The notes under the pieces were generated by a model. It saw only the letters and a list, made by a program, of their open reading frames with translations. It was not told the DNA's origin and ran no database searches. A program made the position numbers and the translations under genes. A stretch of 64,000 bases of DNA from JAFDBW01 sp963723355 (GTDB lineage: Bacteria > Desulfobacterota > Desulfuromonadia > Desulfuromonadales > BM103), in contig CAVRQQ010000003.1 in NCBI GenBank assembly GCA_963723355.1, positions 87,611 through 151,610 on the forward strand, given 5' to 3'. Below, in pieces: positions 51,395-60,518 of the stretch (the stretch's first letter is position 1; the number at the start of each line of letters is the position of its first letter).

Positions 51395-52789
51395 ATGCCT
51401 GAGAAATTAGCCGCGGTAATCCTGGCAGCCGGCCAGGGGACCCGCATGAAATCTACCCTACCCAAGGTCCTGCACCGGATGGTGGGCAAGGCGCTGCTGG
51501 GCCATGTGGTGGAGACCGCCGTGGCCCTCGATGCCTCGCCGATCATTCCGGTAGTCGGCCACGGTGCCGAACAGGTCCGTGTTGCCATGGCTGGCCGGGA
51601 TCTGCGTTTCGCACTTCAGGCAGAACAACTGGGCACCGGCCACGCCCTGCTCTGCGCAGGAGAGGCCCTGAACGGTTTTTCGGGTGACCTCCTGTTGCTT
51701 TGTGGTGACGTCCCCCTGTTGCATGAAAAGACCCTGCGCGCCCTGATTGATCACCATCGTCAACAAGCGGCCTGTGTGAGCATTCTTACCGCAACAATGG
51801 ACAACCCTGCAGGTTATGGCCGGATCATCCGTGGGGTCGAAGGGGTTGAACGAATCGTCGAAGAAAAGGATGCTGATGACTCAGAGCGCCAGGTCCGGGA
51901 AATCAACACCGGGATCTACCTGTTCCGGGCGCCGCAGGTTTTTGCCTTGTTGAGAGGTGTCGATAACCGGAATGTCCAGGGCGAGTATTATCTGACCGAT
52001 GTCGTGGCTGCGGCCCGACAGGCCGGCGAGCGTGTCGAGGCCCTGCTGATTGACAATGCGGAGGAAGCAATGGGAATTAACGATCGGGTACAGTTGGCCG
52101 AGGCCGGCAAAATCATGCGCCAGAGAATCAATGCCACCCATCAGCGTGCCGGAGTGACCCTGGTTGATCCGGCGACGACCTATATCGATCCGGATGTGAG
52201 CATCGGCTCAGATACTCTGATTCATCCTGGGGTTCACCTGCGCGGCCAAACCCGGATCGGCAGCGGCTGTGAAATTGAACCGGGTGCGGTTGTGACCGAC
52301 TGCACCATCGGCGACAAGGTGCATATCAAGCCCGGCTCTGTCCTGAGTGAATCGACAGTGGGCAATGACTGTGCGATCGGACCGATGGCGCACCTGCGGC
52401 CCGGCACGGTGCTGGCCGGCAACAACAAGATCGGCAATTTCGTCGAAACCAAGAAAGCCATTATCGGCGAGAAATCGCAGGCCAGCCATCTGACCTACAT
52501 CGGCGACGCGTCACTTGGCAAAAACGTTAATGTTGGCTGCGGCACCATTACCTGCAATTACGATGGTGTCAACAAGCACCAGACCACCATCGGGGACGAT
52601 GTGTTCGTTGGCAGCGACGTGCAGTTTGTTGCGCCGGTGACCATTGGCCGCGGCAGCCTGATCGGCGCCGGCTCGACGATCACCAAGGATGTTCCGGCTG
52701 ACGCCCTGGCGATCTCCCGCTCCGAACAGAAGAATATCGACGGCTGGGCGGAGAAGAATCGTCAGAAGCAGAAGACGGGCAAGAAATAA
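51395..52789 (+). CDS. glmU: Bifunctional UDP-N-acetylglucosamine pyrophosphorylase/glucosamine-1-phosphate acetyltransferase
   Basis: GlmU (464 aa, normal) makes UDP-GlcNAc for peptidoglycan and LPS. The N-terminal uridyltransferase shows VILAAGQGTRMKSTLPKVLH and LLLCGDVPLL; the C-terminal left-handed beta-helix acetyltransferase shows hexapeptide repeats and VNVGCGTITCNYDGVNKH. ATG 51395 is chosen because CGGAGAG precedes it; the longer frame upstream lacks a ribosome site. glmS follows in the same direction after 206 bases holding an octamer repeat, so the two steps of amino-sugar synthesis are neighbours. Confidence 0.96.
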   Translation: MPEKLAAVILAAGQGTRMKSTLPKVLHRMVGKALLGHVVETAVALDASPIIPVVGHGAEQVRVAMAGRDLRFALQAEQLGTGHALLCAGEALNGFSGDLLLLCGDVPLLHEKTLRALIDHHRQQAACVSILTATMDNPAGYGRIIRGVEGVERIVEEKDADDSERQVREINTGIYLFRAPQVFALLRGVDNRNVQGEYYLTDVVAAARQAGERVEALLIDNAEEAMGINDRVQLAEAGKIMRQRINATHQRAGVTLVDPATTYIDPDVSIGSDTLIHPGVHLRGQTRIGSGCEIEPGAVVTDCTIGDKVHIKPGSVLSESTVGNDCAIGPMAHLRPGTVLAGNNKIGNFVETKKAIIGEKSQASHLTYIGDASLGKNVNVGCGTITCNYDGVNKHQTTIGDDVFVGSDVQFVAPVTIGRGSLIGAGSTITKDVPADALAISRSEQKNIDGWAEKNRQKQKTGKK

Positions 52790-52828
52790 TCGCCGGACAA
52801 AATAAGGGGCTGTGAGGCACTGGTTTTT

Positions 52829-52955
52829 TTAACGCCCGTTCGCATACGCTCACTCAAGGCGCAAAACGCCAAGAGAAAAGAAGAAAAGTTTAAATGGTTG
52901 AACCCCAAAATGATTTTGACGTTATTTACGCCTTTGCGCCTTTGCGTTAAATTAT
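52829..52955. repeat. Octamer-type inverted repeat between glmU and glmS
   Basis: AACGCCCGTTCGCATACGCT at 52831, then AGGCGCAAAACGC, and the inverted arm ACGCCTTTGCGCCTTTGCGT ending near 52950 flank about 60 AT-rich bases. The right arm ends about 45 bases before the glmS start. Confidence 0.75.
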
Positions 52956-52995
52956 AATTTCAAACAACTTCATTCATTGACGTATCGAGGTCTCT

Positions 52996-54825
52996 ATGTG
53001 TGGCATCGTCGGTTATATAGGTCCCCAGGAAGCAACCCCCATCGTGCTGGACGGATTGAAGCGGCTTGAATACCGTGGTTACGATTCAGCCGGGATTGCG
53101 ACTCTCAGCCAGGGCAAAGTCAATATCAGCCGTGCTGAAGGCAAGCTGATCAACCTGGAAAAAAATCTCCAGGCACAACCTCTGGTCGGCCAGCCCGGTA
53201 TCGGCCACACCCGTTGGGCGACCCATGGACGACCTTCGGAAATTAATGCCCATCCGCACAACGCGGGCGGTTTCGTGGTCGTCCACAACGGCATCATCGA
53301 GAATTACCTCGATCTGAAAAGCCGCCTGCGCGAACAGGGCCACACCTTCAGCTCCGATACCGATACGGAGATCATCGCCCACCTGGTCGAGGAGCACTAC
53401 AAGACCTGCGGCGATTTTGAATCCGCCGTGCGCACGGCGCTCGGCGAAGTGCGCGGCGCCTACGCCGTGGCGATCCTCTGTGAGAAGGAACCGGACAAGC
53501 TGATCGCCGCCAAGCTCGGCTCCCCACTGGTGGTCGGGCAGGGGCAGGGCGAGTACTTTGTCGCCTCCGACATCCCGGCCATGCTGTCGCACACCAAGGA
53601 GATGATCTTCCTCGAAGATGGCGAGCTGGTGGTCTTTACCGCTCAGAGCATGGTGATCACTACGCTTGAAGGGGCTCCGGTCGAGAAGACGCCGAAGACC
53701 ATCACCTGGAGTCCGGTCATGGCGGAGAAGGATGGCTACCGGCACTTCATGCTCAAGGAGATTCATGAGCAGCCGAGGGCGATTGCCGATACGATTGCCG
53801 GACGGATCCGGGAAGAGCAGGCTGAGGTTTTCCTCGAAGACCTGGGTCTCGAAGATGATTTTCTCTGCGCCCTGGACCGTATCTATATCGTTGCCTGCGG
53901 CACCTCGTGGCATGCGGCTCTGGTTGGCAAGTTCCTGCTGGAAAAGCATGCCCGGATTCCGGTTGAAGTTGATATTGCCAGCGAGTTTCGCTATCGCAAC
54001 CCATTGGTGACAGAAAAAACTCTGACCCTGGTGATCAGCCAGAGCGGTGAGACGGCTGATACCCTCGCGGCCCTGCGCGAAGCCCACGGCAAGGGCGGCA
54101 AGGTCCTGGCCATCTGCAACGTCGTCGAATCATCGATTGCCCGGGAAAGCGACGGGGTCATCTACACCCACGCCGGTCCCGAGATCGGTGTGGCCTCGAC
54201 CAAGGCGTTTACCACGCAGCTGGTGGCCCTCTACCTTTTTACTCTCTACCTCGGACGCCTGCGCGGCAATCTCGACCAGGAGACCCGTCGCACCATGCTC
54301 GATGCGCTGGTCAGCCTGCCCCGCAAGGTCGAGGAGTGCCTGGAGCTGGATGCCCAGATCGAGGAGGTCGCGCACGGCCTGATGCATGTTCACGACTTTC
54401 TCTACCTCGGGCGGGGCAACCAGTACCCGATCGCCCTGGAGGGCGCGCTGAAACTGAAGGAGATCTCCTATATCCACGCCGAAGGTTATCCTGCCGGGGA
54501 AATGAAGCACGGGCCGATCGCTCTGATTGATGAACAACTGCCGGTTGTGGTCATTGCGACGCACAACGATACGATGGACAAGGTGGCTGCCAACATGGAA
54601 GAGGTCCAGGCGCGTGGCGGACGTGTAGTCGCTGTGACCGACCAGGTTGCGACCGGTTTGGCCGACAAGGCGGAGACGGTCCTGGTTGTGCCGGAGATTG
54701 TCGATGACCTGATGCCGGTGCTCACCTCGATCCCCATGCAGTTATTGGCATATCATATCGCCGTCCTCAAAGGCACCGATGTTGATCAGCCGCGCAACCT
54801 GGCGAAAAGCGTGACGGTAGAGTGA
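52996..54825 (+). CDS. glmS: Glutamine-fructose-6-phosphate aminotransferase (isomerising)
   Basis: GlmS (609 aa) makes glucosamine-6-phosphate from fructose-6-phosphate and glutamine. The mature N-terminal Cys (MCGIVGYIG) belongs to the glutaminase domain, with RLEYRGYDSAG and GHTRWATHGRP. Two SIS domains follow (LVISQSGETADTLAAL, VASTKAFTTQLVAL, AEGYPAGEMKHGPIALID) and the C-terminal DQPRNLAKSVTVE is exact for the family. No glmS ribozyme is seen upstream; instead an octamer repeat occupies the leader. It is the last core gene before the accessory region. Confidence 0.97.
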   Translation: MCGIVGYIGPQEATPIVLDGLKRLEYRGYDSAGIATLSQGKVNISRAEGKLINLEKNLQAQPLVGQPGIGHTRWATHGRPSEINAHPHNAGGFVVVHNGIIENYLDLKSRLREQGHTFSSDTDTEIIAHLVEEHYKTCGDFESAVRTALGEVRGAYAVAILCEKEPDKLIAAKLGSPLVVGQGQGEYFVASDIPAMLSHTKEMIFLEDGELVVFTAQSMVITTLEGAPVEKTPKTITWSPVMAEKDGYRHFMLKEIHEQPRAIADTIAGRIREEQAEVFLEDLGLEDDFLCALDRIYIVACGTSWHAALVGKFLLEKHARIPVEVDIASEFRYRNPLVTEKTLTLVISQSGETADTLAALREAHGKGGKVLAICNVVESSIARESDGVIYTHAGPEIGVASTKAFTTQLVALYLFTLYLGRLRGNLDQETRRTMLDALVSLPRKVEECLELDAQIEEVAHGLMHVHDFLYLGRGNQYPIALEGALKLKEISYIHAEGYPAGEMKHGPIALIDEQLPVVVIATHNDTMDKVAANMEEVQARGGRVVAVTDQVATGLADKAETVLVVPEIVDDLMPVLTSIPMQLLAYHIAVLKGTDVDQPRNLAKSVTVE

Positions 54826-54924
54826 CGATCTGTCGAAGTTAATGACCTGCTATTCAGTTAAAAAATAGTTGGAAAATTTAAAACAAAGTACGAAAATCGA
54901 AAAAAAAGTTAGAAAATGATTTAG

Positions 54925-54957
54925 ACCCTTCTGGAGAAGTTCTTCAGAAGGGTTTTT
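54925..54957 (+). terminator. Intrinsic terminator after glmS
   Basis: ACCCTTCTG (54925-54933) pairs with CAGAAGGGT (54945-54953), followed by five T residues. Confidence 0.85.
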
Positions 54958-55055
54958 GATGGTGTAATGCTCAAAATTTTGGTTGCATGGAAACTGCTTT
55001 TGAAATGACAGGGATTATTGTTCTGTTCATTTTCAGTTTCGGATCGATGGGCGGA

Positions 55056-56116
55056 TTCAACTCACAAGTGCAACGGGTGACTTGCCGAAGAATACCTCGT
55101 TCGGTGTTCGATAACCAAGACACTTTCTTGGTCGGTTGTTTAAACGGTCCATGGCCTTCTGAATTTCATCATCCGTGACCGTGCTTAAGTCACGCTGTTT
55201 AGGAAAATATTGGCGGATCAGGCCATTCATGTTCTCGTTCGTGCCACGCTCCCACGATGCGTAGGGGTGGGCGAAGTAAAAGTCGGCGTTCAGGTGTTCG
55301 GCAATCTCCTTGTGTCGAGCGAATTCTTTGCCGTTATCTGAGGTCAGGGTATGGACCTTCTTTGCATGTGGCGTCAGCAACCGGACGATGGTGGTTGCGA
55401 CCTGGTCGGCTGTCTTGCGCTCAACCTTGGCTATCAGGGCCAACCGGGCCTTGCGTTCGGTTAACGACACCAGCGCCTGCTTGTGGCCTTTGCCGATGAT
55501 CGTGTCAAGTTCCCAGTCGCCGAGACGTGCACGTTGACCCACAATGGCGGGTCGCTCGTCGATGCTGGTGCGACCTGACAACTGGCCACGGCGATCCTTG
55601 GTGCCGTAGCGCTTCTTGCGTTGCTTCTGGCAGCGCAGATGCCGGTAGAGGTCACCTCCGTCTTGCTTGTCGGCCAGAACGAATTGGTAGATCCGTTCAT
55701 GGCTGACGGTGAACGAGCCGAAGCGCTGCAACCAATCAGAGATCTGTTCAGGGCTCCAATCGAGACGGAGCCGCGCTTCAATCAGATCCCAGGCCTCAGG
55801 CGGAATCCGTGTCCGGGGCTTCTGCTGATGCCTTTGCTGGGCCAGCAGATGCGCCTGCTTCGGACGATAGCCACGTTGCCCTTGGTTGCGCTTGAGCTCG
55901 CGGCTGATTGTTGACTTGTGAACGCCGAGCAGTTCCGCAACCCTGGGTTGTGAATGACCTGCTTTCTTGAGAGCATAAATCTGGTATCTTTGTTCTCGGG
56001 TAAGCTGCGTGTAGCGTTTCATCTGTGCTCCTTTGACCGGCTAGTCTAGGTGACACAGATGCTACCGCAGCTTGCTCACTTAAACCAACCGTGCAAAGTT
56101 GCACTTACGAATTGAA
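55056..56116 (-). mobile_element. IS30-family insertion sequence
   Basis: Terminal inverted repeats of 19 bp (TTCAACTCACAAGTGCAAC at 55056-55074; GTTGCACTTACGAATTGAA at 56098-56116, 16 of 19 matching as complements) enclose one transposase gene. The stop codon of the gene lies within the left repeat. No certain target duplication was found. It lies 56 bases from the IS3-type element. Confidence 0.85.
55057..56022 (-). CDS. IS30-family transposase
   Basis: The 321-aa protein starts with a helix-turn-helix (YTQLTREQRYQIYALKKAGH, then LLGVHKSTISRELKRN) and has the IS30 DDE catalytic core: the first Asp in LGDWELDTIIGKGHK, the second in LTSDNGKEFARH and the Glu in YASWERGTNENMNGLI. It cuts and rejoins the element ends. 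The frame is full length and intact, so the element may still be active. It interrupts a region that starts a short hydrophobic ORF (54987), which could be the stump of a disrupted gene. Confidence 0.93.
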   Translation of the reverse strand: MKRYTQLTREQRYQIYALKKAGHSQPRVAELLGVHKSTISRELKRNQGQRGYRPKQAHLLAQQRHQQKPRTRIPPEAWDLIEARLRLDWSPEQISDWLQRFGSFTVSHERIYQFVLADKQDGGDLYRHLRCQKQRKKRYGTKDRRGQLSGRTSIDERPAIVGQRARLGDWELDTIIGKGHKQALVSLTERKARLALIAKVERKTADQVATTIVRLLTPHAKKVHTLTSDNGKEFARHKEIAEHLNADFYFAHPYASWERGTNENMNGLIRQYFPKQRDLSTVTDDEIQKAMDRLNNRPRKCLGYRTPNEVFFGKSPVALVS

Positions 56117-56232
56117 CTCGCGATGTGAAAAATGTAGTTTTAAATGTCCTTAGATAATTCGAGAACCCCCTGTGTCAGGATAGTTGTCACCTGTAACTGA
56201 ACTCAATATGGTTTGGGGCAGTCAGGAGGCAT

Positions 56233-56748
56233 ATGTATTCCAAAGCATTCAAGGCATTAATGGTCAGGAAGATGACTGACCCTAGTGGCCCTGGAGCAAC
56301 GGCTCTTTCTGAGGAGATTGGCATTTCAATCAGTACACTCTACCGATGGGTCAGTGAAACTGATACTGTAGATGTTGCAGGTGTACCAGATCCTCCCTCT
56401 TTTTCCAAATCGATGCAGAGGATGTCTAACGTGAAGAGACCGCAAGACTGGAGTCCTGAAGAGAAACTGGCCGCCGTTTTAGAGGCAATATCTCTCTCGG
56501 AAGAAGATCTTGGAGCCTACCTTCGCAGCCGGGGTTTACATGAAGCTCATTTGCAGCAATGGCATGACCAGATGCTTTGTGGGCTTGAGCCATTGCCCGG
56601 CAAGCGCGCCGAACAGAGGCGAATCAAGTCGCTTGAGAAAGAGCTTCAGCGCAAAGAGAAGGCTTTGGCTGAAGCTGCGGCTTTGCTGGTTCTCAAAAAA
56701 AAAGCCCAGGAGCTCTGGGAGGACGAGGACGACGACACCACCCTGTAG
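56233..56748 (+). CDS. IS3-type transposase OrfA
   Basis: The 171-aa OrfA carries a helix-turn-helix of the transposase type (GATALSEEIGISISTLYRWV) and a C-terminal leucine-zipper-like helix (RIKSLEKELQRKEKALAEAA, then ALLVLKKKAQELWEDEDDD). Near its 3' end a run of nine A residues (56695-56703) offers a -1 slippage site. After slippage the OrfB frame is open without a stop, so an OrfAB fusion transposase is expected, as is usual for IS3 elements. AGGAGG precedes the ATG. Its stop codon lies 71 bases before the first OrfB ATG. Confidence 0.85.
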   Translation: MYSKAFKALMVRKMTDPSGPGATALSEEIGISISTLYRWVSETDTVDVAGVPDPPSFSKSMQRMSNVKRPQDWSPEEKLAAVLEAISLSEEDLGAYLRSRGLHEAHLQQWHDQMLCGLEPLPGKRAEQRRIKSLEKELQRKEKALAEAAALLVLKKKAQELWEDEDDDTTL

Positions 56749-56819
56749 CCAGGAAGCAGGTTCTGGTCCTGATTGATGAAGCCATACGTCGAGGTGCTCG
56801 ACTAAGGCCTGCCGCTCGG

Positions 56820-57788
56820 ATGCTCGGTTTGACGTGCCGGACCGTCCAGCGGTGGCGCAATCAGAATGGCGGCTACGATCGGCGTAACGGCCCCAAGACC
56901 GCCCCAGCTAACAAGCTAACGCCTGCCGAGCGGCAACGGGTCTTGGCGGTGGCCAATTCTCCAGAATATCGAGACCTCTCACCCCGACAAATTGTTCCCC
57001 GGATGGCTGACCAGGGCCTTTATATTGCTTCTGAGTCGACCTTCTATCGCCTCCTCAGAGCAGAAAACCAGTTGGTGCATCGGGAACGTTGTCGACCCGT
57101 CACTCATCGTCGTCCCAAGGAGAAAAAGGCCACCGGCCCCTGCCAGGTCTGGTCCTGGGACATTACCTACCTCAAGTCGACCTTAAAGGGACAGTTCTTC
57201 TATCTGTACATGATTCTCGATGTCTGGAGCCGAAAAATCATGGCAGCGCAAGTCTATTCCGCAGAACGAGACCATAATAGCTCCCTGTTGTTCCTGGACG
57301 CAATCAGCCATCACAACATTGATCCCGAAGGACTGATCCTGCATTCTGATAACGGCAGCCCCATGAAAGGATCGACCATGCTGGCAACACTCCAGCACCT
57401 GGGTGTGATGCCGTCGTTCAGTCGTCCTCAAGTCAGCAACGACAACCCGTTCTCGGAGTCACTGTTCCGCACTCTGAAATATCGTCCAGAATACCCGTCA
57501 CAACCGTTTGCATCGATACAAGAAGCGCAGCAATGGGTGGATCGGTTTGTTCTTTGGTATAACACTGAACACCGGCACAGCGAGATCCGCTTCGTCACTC
57601 CTGATGAGCGACACTATGGACAGGAAAAGGCAATTCTGGATAAACGAAAAGATGTTTACGAACTGGCTCGCAAGAAGAACCCTGGTCGCTGGATTCGACA
57701 GACACGCAATTGGGAGCCGATAGAAATTGTCATTCTCAACCCGGCACCCAAAAGGGCCTCCGAAGAGGCCCTCAATAAGGCTGCATAA
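56820..57788 (+). CDS. IS3-type transposase OrfB (DDE integrase core)
   Basis: From the first ATG this is 322 aa, but the frame is open from the slippage site near 56700, and the functional form is probably the OrfAB fusion. The rve-type catalytic core has the first Asp in VWSWDITYLKSTLKGQF, the second in LILHSDNGSPMKGSTM and the Glu in NPFSESLFRTLKYRPEYP. An N-terminal helix-turn-helix (LGLTCRTVQRWRNQNG) precedes it. It makes the strand cuts for transposition. Confidence 0.88.
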   Translation: MLGLTCRTVQRWRNQNGGYDRRNGPKTAPANKLTPAERQRVLAVANSPEYRDLSPRQIVPRMADQGLYIASESTFYRLLRAENQLVHRERCRPVTHRRPKEKKATGPCQVWSWDITYLKSTLKGQFFYLYMILDVWSRKIMAAQVYSAERDHNSSLLFLDAISHHNIDPEGLILHSDNGSPMKGSTMLATLQHLGVMPSFSRPQVSNDNPFSESLFRTLKYRPEYPSQPFASIQEAQQWVDRFVLWYNTEHRHSEIRFVTPDERHYGQEKAILDKRKDVYELARKKNPGRWIRQTRNWEPIEIVILNPAPKRASEEALNKAA

Positions 57789-57850
57789 TCAAAGAGAGGC
57801 GACAACTACCTTGACACCCACCGAGAATGAGTTGCAGTAATATTTATAAG

Positions 57851-57881
57851 AAAGCCCCAACCCAGGTAATAGGGAAGGGGC
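57851..57881. terminator. Weak terminator-like hairpin next to the IS3 element
   Basis: AGCCCC (57852-57857) pairs with GGGGCT (57876-57881) with further weak pairing inside. It may have ended a gene that the IS elements displaced. Confidence 0.35.
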
Positions 57882-58164
57882 TAATTTCTACTGGAAATGG
57901 TGATATTTGGGAATGTACCTTTGGTGTGTTCCGTGGCGGGCTTTCCTTTCCTGGGTAGAGCCGGTACGTTTCCTCTCAAGTATTCAAATCAGTTTTATCT
58001 TCAACATTCCACAGCAGCCCTGTCGGGAAACTTTACAAGTCAATATTTTTGCGGAAGCCAATGATATTTTCTCTCACAAAAACAGCACCTTGGAATCATG
58101 GCATGCCGATTGCTCTCTCATGTATTTTGTTTTATTCAATAAATTAATGGGCAGGTGGGTTAAT

Positions 58165-58842
58165 ATGGTCAAACAATGTCTGTATTTGCTTATTGCAATC
58201 CATTTTGTCGTTACTGGTTCTGCTTACTCTCTGCCAGTTCTTGACCAAGAATATAACCCTAATTACAAACAATATTTCCAATCTGAGCTTTTTGTTGGGC
58301 AAACCTTTACGGTTGGACAGACGGGCCAATTAACCCAAGTGGACTTGTTCCTTAATACGCTGTATGGGTCGGGTGGAGGGTTCGAGATATTTGCAACAGA
58401 TACCAATGGGAATCCCATTATCCCTTTTGAGCGCTCATCTCGCCCCTTTGGTACATTTTCCTTGGCATATTTTGGTTTTGGTCCGTCAACTGTCCTTTTT
58501 GATACTCTCGTCCCTAACCTTGGATGAGCTAATGCGGATTTGACTGGGTTTAATTTCAATGTGGTCGCTGGAGAAAAGTATATTATTGCAGAAACTAATC
58601 CATCAAATACTCAATGGGTACACAATAACTTCGGTGATGGTGGATTTTATGAGCCTTACCTTGGCGAGACGGCCTTCGGGGCGGACTCGAGCGGGTGGCC
58701 CTGGTCTGAGAGGCCGTTTAGGGACTACTTATTTCGCACTTACATTGACCCAGCCCCTGTCCCCGAACCCTCCACCTTCATCCTCCTCGGCAGCGGCCTG
58801 ATGGGTCTCGCTTGGTACGGACGGAGACGCAGAAAAGTGTAA
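58165..58842 (+). pseudogene. PEP-CTERM protein interrupted by an in-frame TGA
   Basis: From ATG 58165 the reading frame encodes a signal peptide (MVKQCLYLLIAIHFVVTGSA), a secreted middle domain, and a C-terminal exosortase sorting signal: VPEPSTFILLGSGLMGLAWYG followed by RRRRK. TGA at 58525-58527 divides it at residue 121, with the frame continuing unchanged on the other side (ANADLTGFNFNVVAGEKYI). A TGG-to-TGA change is the simplest cause. No SECIS-like hairpin follows, so selenocysteine is unlikely. Exosortase would normally remove the PEP-CTERM tail at the membrane and help place the protein in the extracellular matrix. Confidence 0.75.
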
Positions 58843-58910
58843 AGCTTTAGTTTGTGAGAAATTAGAACATCAAATTTCCATTTGCCTATAAGAGCTAGAG
58901 AGGACCAACT

Positions 58911-59537
58911 ATGATGTGGAAGATGCCTGTAGCTGCCCTGACGATTGGATTTGTTCTACTTTTAAATGTAGACTCAAATGCCTTGTCCCTTACAGTTGAA
59001 GATGGTCGACTCATGGGAGCAACTGATGTAATCGTGAATAGTGAGCTCTATGATGTTAGCTTTCTAAATGGCTCATTTGATGGACCGTCCAACCCCCTTT
59101 TTGATCATCCAGACCCTTTCACATTCTCAACTGAAAGTGAGGCCTTTACCGCTGGCCAAGCACTACTTGATCAAGTTTTTGTAGCCGAGTTCGATACAAA
59201 CCCAAATCTGATCAACGGGATAGACAATTATGACTATTACAGCAGAACATTCATACCATTTGAATTCTTGACTGTCCGCGATACTCAGAGCCATATAAGG
59301 GTTGTGGAAGTTTACAATTACGCAACTGAAGGACCTGAAGACTGGAGAACAGACAGCCTGTACACATTTGGTCTTTTTAGAGTAACCGATACCCATGATA
59401 ACCCCTGGAACTACTCAGTATGGACCAGGTCTCCCTCTCAGGCTCCTGAACCCGTCCCAGAACCCGGCACGATCCTCCTCCTCAGTGGTGGCCTGGCAGG
59501 TTTAGCTTTTTATGCTCGTCGGAGAAGGAAAGAATAA
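58911..59537 (+). CDS. PEP-CTERM sorting-domain protein
   Basis: The 208-aa protein has a signal peptide (PVAALTIGFVLLLNVDSNAL), a secreted domain rich in Asp, Asn and aromatic residues, and a PEP-CTERM tail (VPEPGTILLLSGGLAGLAFY, then ARRRRKE). It follows the interrupted PEP-CTERM gene by 68 bases and is probably co-transcribed. No exosortase (EpsH/XrtA) is in the window, so its processing enzyme is encoded elsewhere. The base composition is AT-rich compared with the first 54 kb. The exported domain matches no family known to me. Confidence 0.8.
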   Translation: MMWKMPVAALTIGFVLLLNVDSNALSLTVEDGRLMGATDVIVNSELYDVSFLNGSFDGPSNPLFDHPDPFTFSTESEAFTAGQALLDQVFVAEFDTNPNLINGIDNYDYYSRTFIPFEFLTVRDTQSHIRVVEVYNYATEGPEDWRTDSLYTFGLFRVTDTHDNPWNYSVWTRSPSQAPEPVPEPGTILLLSGGLAGLAFYARRRRKE

Positions 59538-59561
59538 ACTTCATATTTATAAGGTCACTGA

Positions 59562-59588
59562 CCGCCTCTGAAAAGGGGCGGTTTTTTT
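59562..59588 (+). terminator. Terminator after the PEP-CTERM genes
   Basis: CCGCCTC (59562-59568) pairs with GGGGCGG (59575-59581), followed by seven T residues. Confidence 0.85.
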
Positions 59589-59819
59589 ATTTGGAGTAAT
59601 GGCAGAAGAAAGTCATATTTGCGCTACTGCATTGTTTCTATGTGTCCGGATTGGCAGAAATGCCAAATTCTTACTAACCCTGCAATGTAAGAAGGGTCCC
59701 TCCAGGACGGAAGGGCCATTTTTGTATTCTATAAGTCGTGCAATTCAGGAATCATCTACTAAAGATTTCAAAACCCTTTTGTTGTTGATTGATTGGCCTT
59801 GGCTATGGATTTCAACAGC

Positions 59820-60446
59820 TTATTTGTTGCTCGCAACAAGGCCAATCCCGACGCCAATAAATGTTACGCCAATTCCTCTGTTGATATACTGACCGACCGT
59901 GGTTTTGGAAAACAGAGAAACAATCTCTTGCCCGCCAATCGCGTAAATCATAAAACAAGCAAATGCAACAAATGCGCAAATCACCAAAAGCATGCATGAT
60001 TGAATCAGGTAGAAATCAGGATCAATAAATTGTGGAAAGATTGCAGTGAAAAAAACAATGGCTTTTGGGTTCCCGGCTGTTACAAAAACTGCTTGAAGAT
60101 ACATCTTTCTCAAAGAGAGTTCTTTAGTGGGATTTTTATATTCACTGAGTGGTAGTGAGCTCTTTGGTGAAAGAAAAAGGCCTATTCCAATGTAAATAAG
60201 ATATGCTGCGCCTGCCCATTTAATAGTGTTAAAGACAGCTTCAGAAGCTACTAAAATTGTGCCCAGTCCCGCTATAGAAATAGAGGCTTGTACAAGTGTA
60301 ACAGTCACATTTCCCATTGCTGACGAGAGGGTTCTCTTTGCACCATAATTCATCCCGTGGGTCAAAGCTAAAAGCATGCTTGGCCCTGGTAGAATGGAGG
60401 CAATAAATATCGTCATTATATATATAAACAGGAAGTTGAAAGACAT
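59820..60446 (-). CDS. LysE/RhtB-family amino-acid exporter
   Basis: The 208-aa membrane protein has about six helices and the family signature near the N-terminus (ASILPGPSMLLALTHGMNYG) plus AVFVTAGNPKAIVFFTAIFP in the middle. Members export amino acids such as homoserine, threonine or lysine, or related metabolites; the substrate cannot be read from sequence. It is AT-rich and transcribed alone. ATG 60446 is the start of the first helix. Confidence 0.85.
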   Translation of the reverse strand: MSFNFLFIYIMTIFIASILPGPSMLLALTHGMNYGAKRTLSSAMGNVTVTLVQASISIAGLGTILVASEAVFNTIKWAGAAYLIYIGIGLFLSPKSSLPLSEYKNPTKELSLRKMYLQAVFVTAGNPKAIVFFTAIFPQFIDPDFYLIQSCMLLVICAFVAFACFMIYAIGGQEIVSLFSKTTVGQYINRGIGVTFIGVGIGLVASNK

Positions 60447-60518
60447 GATCTTATACTTTTACAATTTTTGAAGTCATCAGACTAGCAGAAAGGTCATGTT
60501 CTCACCGCCTCTGATAAG

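Larger units (their letters stand above)
56173..57816 (+). mobile_element. IS3-family insertion sequence
   Basis: Imperfect terminal inverted repeats (TGTCAGGATAGTTGTCACCT from 56173; AGGCGACAACTACCTTGACA to 57816) beginning with TG and ending with CA enclose orfA and orfB. Both frames are intact. The target duplication is not evident. Confidence 0.85.

Noticed and set aside
54987..55178. 63-aa ORF running into the IS30 element
   Set aside because: Only the first 24 codons lie outside the insertion sequence and no ribosome site is visible; mentioned only as a possible stump.
58294..58312. GGGCAAACC-type string recalling a cyclic-di-GMP (GEMM) riboswitch
   Set aside because: It lies within the coding frame of the PEP-CTERM gene (encoding GQTFT) and lacks the tetraloop-receptor and second helix.
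58525..58527. In-frame TGA as selenocysteine in the PEP-CTERM gene
   Set aside because: No hairpin with a G-containing loop follows at the right distance, no redox motif surrounds it, and Trp fits the context.
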